A DNA stretch of 64,000 nucleotides from Lachnospiraceae bacterium (GTDB taxonomy: Bacteria; Bacillota; Clostridia; Lachnospirales; Lachnospiraceae), in NCBI GenBank assembly GCA_017412055.1, contig JAFQOW010000021.1:1-64000 (forward strand), read 5' to 3'. The notes under the pieces are model-generated. The model was not told the origin of the DNA and made no database searches. It was given only the letters and a program-made list of their open reading frames with translations. Each line of letters opens with the position of its first letter. Within the stretch, counting starts at the first letter, position 1. Positions 61,987-64,000 of this stretch are shown one piece after another. A program made the position numbers and the translations under genes.

Positions 61987-62451
61987 ATGTCAAGAAGAGA
62001 AGAATATGAGCAGAAGACAGAAGCTCTTGTATTGCCTATTATAGAAGCAAATAATTTTGAGCTTGTGGATGTTGAGTATGTGAAAGAGGCAGGAAACTGG
62101 TATCTTAGAGTGTACGTAGACAAGGAAGGTGGAATAGCAGTTGATGACTGTGAGGTAGTAAGTAGAGCACTTAGCGATAAGTTGGACGCTGATGATTTCA
62201 TCGAGGACTCATATATATTGGAGGTTAGCTCGCCAGGACTTGGAAGACCTCTTAAGAAGGAAAAGGATTATGTAAGAAGCATAGGTAAAGAGGTGGATAT
62301 TCATCTTTACAAGTCCATTGATAAGCAGAAAGAATTTACTGGAGTGCTTAAGTCCTACACAAAGGAAGAGATAGTTCTTCAGATAGAGGATGCTGATGTG
62401 ACATTTGACAGAGCTAATATAGCGCTTATAAGATTATCTTTTGATTTCTAA
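61987..62451 (+). CDS. rimP: Ribosome maturation factor RimP
   Basis: A 154-aa protein. LVDVEYVKEAGNWYLRVYVDKEGGI and the DDCEVVSRALSDKLD stretch with SYILEVSSPGLGRPLK are typical of RimP, which assists 30S subunit assembly. The ATG at 61987 is six bases from GGAGGT; the ATG at 61981 directly abuts that site and is unlikely. It leads the standard rimP-nusA-rnpM-L7Ae operon. Confidence 0.93.
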   Translation: MSRREEYEQKTEALVLPIIEANNFELVDVEYVKEAGNWYLRVYVDKEGGIAVDDCEVVSRALSDKLDADDFIEDSYILEVSSPGLGRPLKKEKDYVRSIGKEVDIHLYKSIDKQKEFTGVLKSYTKEEIVLQIEDADVTFDRANIALIRLSFDF

Positions 62452-62514
62452 TTAATAAAGAAAACATATAACATTTTGGTTAATAAATAATAACATTAAG
62501 AAGGAGAGAAAAAA

Positions 62515-63573
62515 ATGAACAAGGAACTTATTGAAGCATTAAATGTATTGGAGAAGGAGAAGGATATCAGCAAAGAGGTTCTTCTTGAGGCTATTGAAAA
62601 TTCACTTATCACAGCTTACAGAAACCATTTTGGAAAATCTGATAATGTGAAGGTTTCTATCGACAGAGAGACAGGTGATTATACAATTCTTGCAGAGAAA
62701 GAGGTTGTGGAGACTGTTGAGGATCCAGTAGTACAGATTAGCCTTGATGATGCAAGAGAAATCAGCAAGAAGCATAAGCTTGGTGATATCGTAAATGTAG
62801 AGATTAAGTCTAAGGAGTTTGGACGTATTGCTACACAGAATGCTAAGAATATTATTACACAGAAGATTCGTGAAGAGGAGAGAAGAGCTGTTTACGATAA
62901 GTATTGTGGCAAGGAAAAGGATATTGTAACAGGTATCGTACAGAGAGTTAATGGCAGAAACATTACTATTAATCTTGGTAAGGCAGATGCAGTTTTAAAT
63001 GAGACAGAGCAGGTTAAGACAGAGAAGTTTAAGCCAAATGATAGAATTAAGCTTTATGTATTGGAAGTTAAGGAAAATACAAAGGGAGCTAGAATCATAG
63101 TTTCAAGAACACATCCAGAGCTTGTAAAGAGACTTTTTGAATCAGAGGTTGCTGAAATTCAGGATGGTGTAGTAGAAATCGTTAATATCGCAAGAGAGCC
63201 AGGCTCAAGAAGTAAGATTTCGGTTCGTTCAAAGCATAGAAAGGTTGATCCTGTAGGCGCATGCGTAGGTGTTAACGGTACAAGAGTTAGTGCAGTAGTT
63301 GAGGAATTAAGAGGCGAAAAGATTGATATTATTAACTGGAGTGAGAATCCAGCTATACTTATTGAGAATGCATTAAGCCCAGCTAAGGTTATTTCTGTTA
63401 TTGCAGATGATGATGAGAAGACTGCTAAGGTCGTTGTTCCAGATTATCAGTTGTCATTGGCAATTGGTAAGGAAGGACAGAATGCAAGACTTGCAGCGAG
63501 ACTTACTGGTTTCAAGATTGATATCAAGAGTGAAACACAGGCAAAGCAGGCTGGAGAATTTGATGTTATATAA
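62515..63573 (+). CDS. nusA: Transcription termination/antitermination factor NusA
   Basis: A 352-aa protein with an N-terminal RNA-polymerase-binding domain (~1-125), an S1 domain (~135-200, [18 protein letters not shown]) and two KH domains ([25 protein letters not shown] and [17 protein letters not shown]). It has no C-terminal acidic repeats, as in other Firmicutes. It modulates pausing and termination. AAGGAGAG precedes the ATG. Confidence 0.95.
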   Translation: MNKELIEALNVLEKEKDISKEVLLEAIENSLITAYRNHFGKSDNVKVSIDRETGDYTILAEKEVVETVEDPVVQISLDDAREISKKHKLGDIVNVEIKSKEFGRIATQNAKNIITQKIREEERRAVYDKYCGKEKDIVTGIVQRVNGRNITINLGKADAVLNETEQVKTEKFKPNDRIKLYVLEVKENTKGARIIVSRTHPELVKRLFESEVAEIQDGVVEIVNIAREPGSRSKISVRSKHRKVDPVGACVGVNGTRVSAVVEELRGEKIDIINWSENPAILIENALSPAKVISVIADDDEKTAKVVVPDYQLSLAIGKEGQNARLAARLTGFKIDIKSETQAKQAGEFDVI

Positions 63574-63582
63574 AATTGTATA

Positions 63583-63614
63583 GGATTGTGAGAGTGCGAA
63601 GCACGTAACAATCC
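63583..63614. repeat. Short palindromic repeat, copy 2
   Basis: GGATTGT pairs with ACAATCC around GTGC-GAA-GCAC, same layout as 43831-43862 with one outer pair changed from C-G to T-A. It lies between nusA and rnpM. Confidence 0.75.
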
Positions 63615-63644
63615 GTAGAATTTAGTATAAGAGTAGGTGATTAT

Positions 63645-63911
63645 ATGGCAGCAGTTAAAAAAATTCCATTACGTAAATGTACTGGCTGTGGTGAAATGAA
63701 ACCAAAGAAAGAAATGGTTAGAGTAATAAAAACAGCCGAGGAAGAAATATTTATGGATTTGACAGGAAAGATGAACGGTCGTGGCGCGTATGTATGTCGC
63801 AGTGAAGAGTGCTTAAAAAGAGCAATTAAGACTAAAGCTATTGAACGTTCATTGGGAATAAATGTGTCAGATGAAGTATATGAACAGTTAATGAAGGAAT
63901 TAGGTGAGTAG
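63645..63911 (+). CDS. rnpM: YlxR/RnpM-family RNA-binding protein
   Basis: An 88-aa DUF448 protein with the family motifs [18 protein letters not shown] and [18 protein letters not shown]. YlxR (RnpM) is an RNase P-binding modulator in Bacillus. A GTAGGTG site precedes the ATG. Conserved place between nusA and the L7Ae-like gene. Confidence 0.9.
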   Translation: MAAVKKIPLRKCTGCGEMKPKKEMVRVIKTAEEEIFMDLTGKMNGRGAYVCRSEECLKRAIKTKAIERSLGINVSDEVYEQLMKELGE

Positions 63912-63912
63912 T

Positions 63913-64000
63913 ATGCAGCAGGATAAAATATTGTCCACCATATCCCTTGCTACAAAGGCAGGAAAAACTGTCAGCGGTGAGTTTTCAGTGGAAAAAGCCG
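63913..64000 (+). CDS. L7Ae-like ribosomal protein (YlxQ type), 5' part only
   Basis: The first 29 codons (MQQDKILSTISLATKAGKTV then SGEFSVEKA) match the N-terminus of YlxQ/L7Ae-like kink-turn-binding proteins, which follow rnpM in this operon. ATG two bases after the rnpM stop. The gene runs past the window end. Confidence 0.75.
   Translation, partial: MQQDKILSTISLATKAGKTVSGEFSVEKA

Overview
The window is a low-GC, densely coded stretch of a Clostridia chromosome, most likely a gut or rumen Lachnospiraceae (inferred). Supporting signs are the SCIFF peptide scfA next to its radical-SAM maturase scfB and a fused secDF, the ireB-ruvX-DUF1292 operon, single-chain purL, a sporulation sigK, hemZ, TrmR/U32 tRNA-modification genes, tRNAs without encoded CCA, and strong AGGAGG-type ribosome binding sites. 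Nearly all genes lie on the plus strand. The exceptions are degV, a zinc-ribbon membrane protein, an HPr-like protein and tRNA-Thr.

Layout. 1-4 kb: palindromic repeat, tRNA-Thr(GGT), MutS-like ATPase, two small proteins and an Rpn-type nuclease. 4-11.7 kb: DUF1015 protein, zinc-type ABC transporter (znuA, znuC, znuB) with a 234-nt hairpin element inside it, DinG-like helicase, TIGR01906 membrane protein. 11.7-18.7 kb: purL, a GGDEF protein, two small unknowns, degV. 18.9-23.8 kb: a ~650-nt structured RNA candidate, DUF6472 protein, sbcD-sbcC. 24-30 kb: a zinc-ribbon membrane protein with 12 MDAPV repeats, prmA-rsmE, cysteine desulfurase-thiI, and an HPr-like protein lacking the catalytic His. 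30-38 kb: mtaB, ireB-ruvX-DUF1292, RNase J, YlbF, MltG-like stub, trmR-U32, sigK. 38-44.5 kb: scfA-scfB-secDF, recJ, apt. 44.5-52.7 kb: relA, MBL hydrolase, hemZ fused to HD-GYP, hisS, aspS. 52.7-61.8 kb: EAL phosphodiesterase, trxB, cdd, second copy of the large RNA, MacB-type ABC transporter, D-Ala-D-Ala carboxypeptidase, tRNA-Glu(CTC), zinc-ribbon protein. 61.8-64 kb: the rimP-nusA-rnpM-L7Ae operon, cut by the window end.

The coding content is mostly housekeeping: translation and tRNA modification, purine synthesis, repair, Sec export, ppGpp and c-di-GMP signalling. Three c-di-GMP-type domains occur: GGDEF, EAL and an HD-GYP fused to HemZ.

The unusual signal is in non-coding DNA. (1) Two ~650-nt elements (18854-19512 and 56035-56685) each fold on paper into one long nested rod. 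Their basal stems differ in sequence but stay paired through compensatory changes, which points to a large structured RNA. (2) Four copies of a palindrome-plus-GC-rich-tail element each lie directly after the T-tract of an intrinsic terminator, in the same orientation as the upstream gene, and their outer stems also covary. (3) sigK has its Shine-Dalgarno inside a terminator-like hairpin. A near-consensus sigma-E promoter overlaps the 5' arm, so transcripts started there would escape the occlusion. (4) A 234-nt hairpin element separates znuA from znuC. All structures were read by eye; no folding or database search was run.
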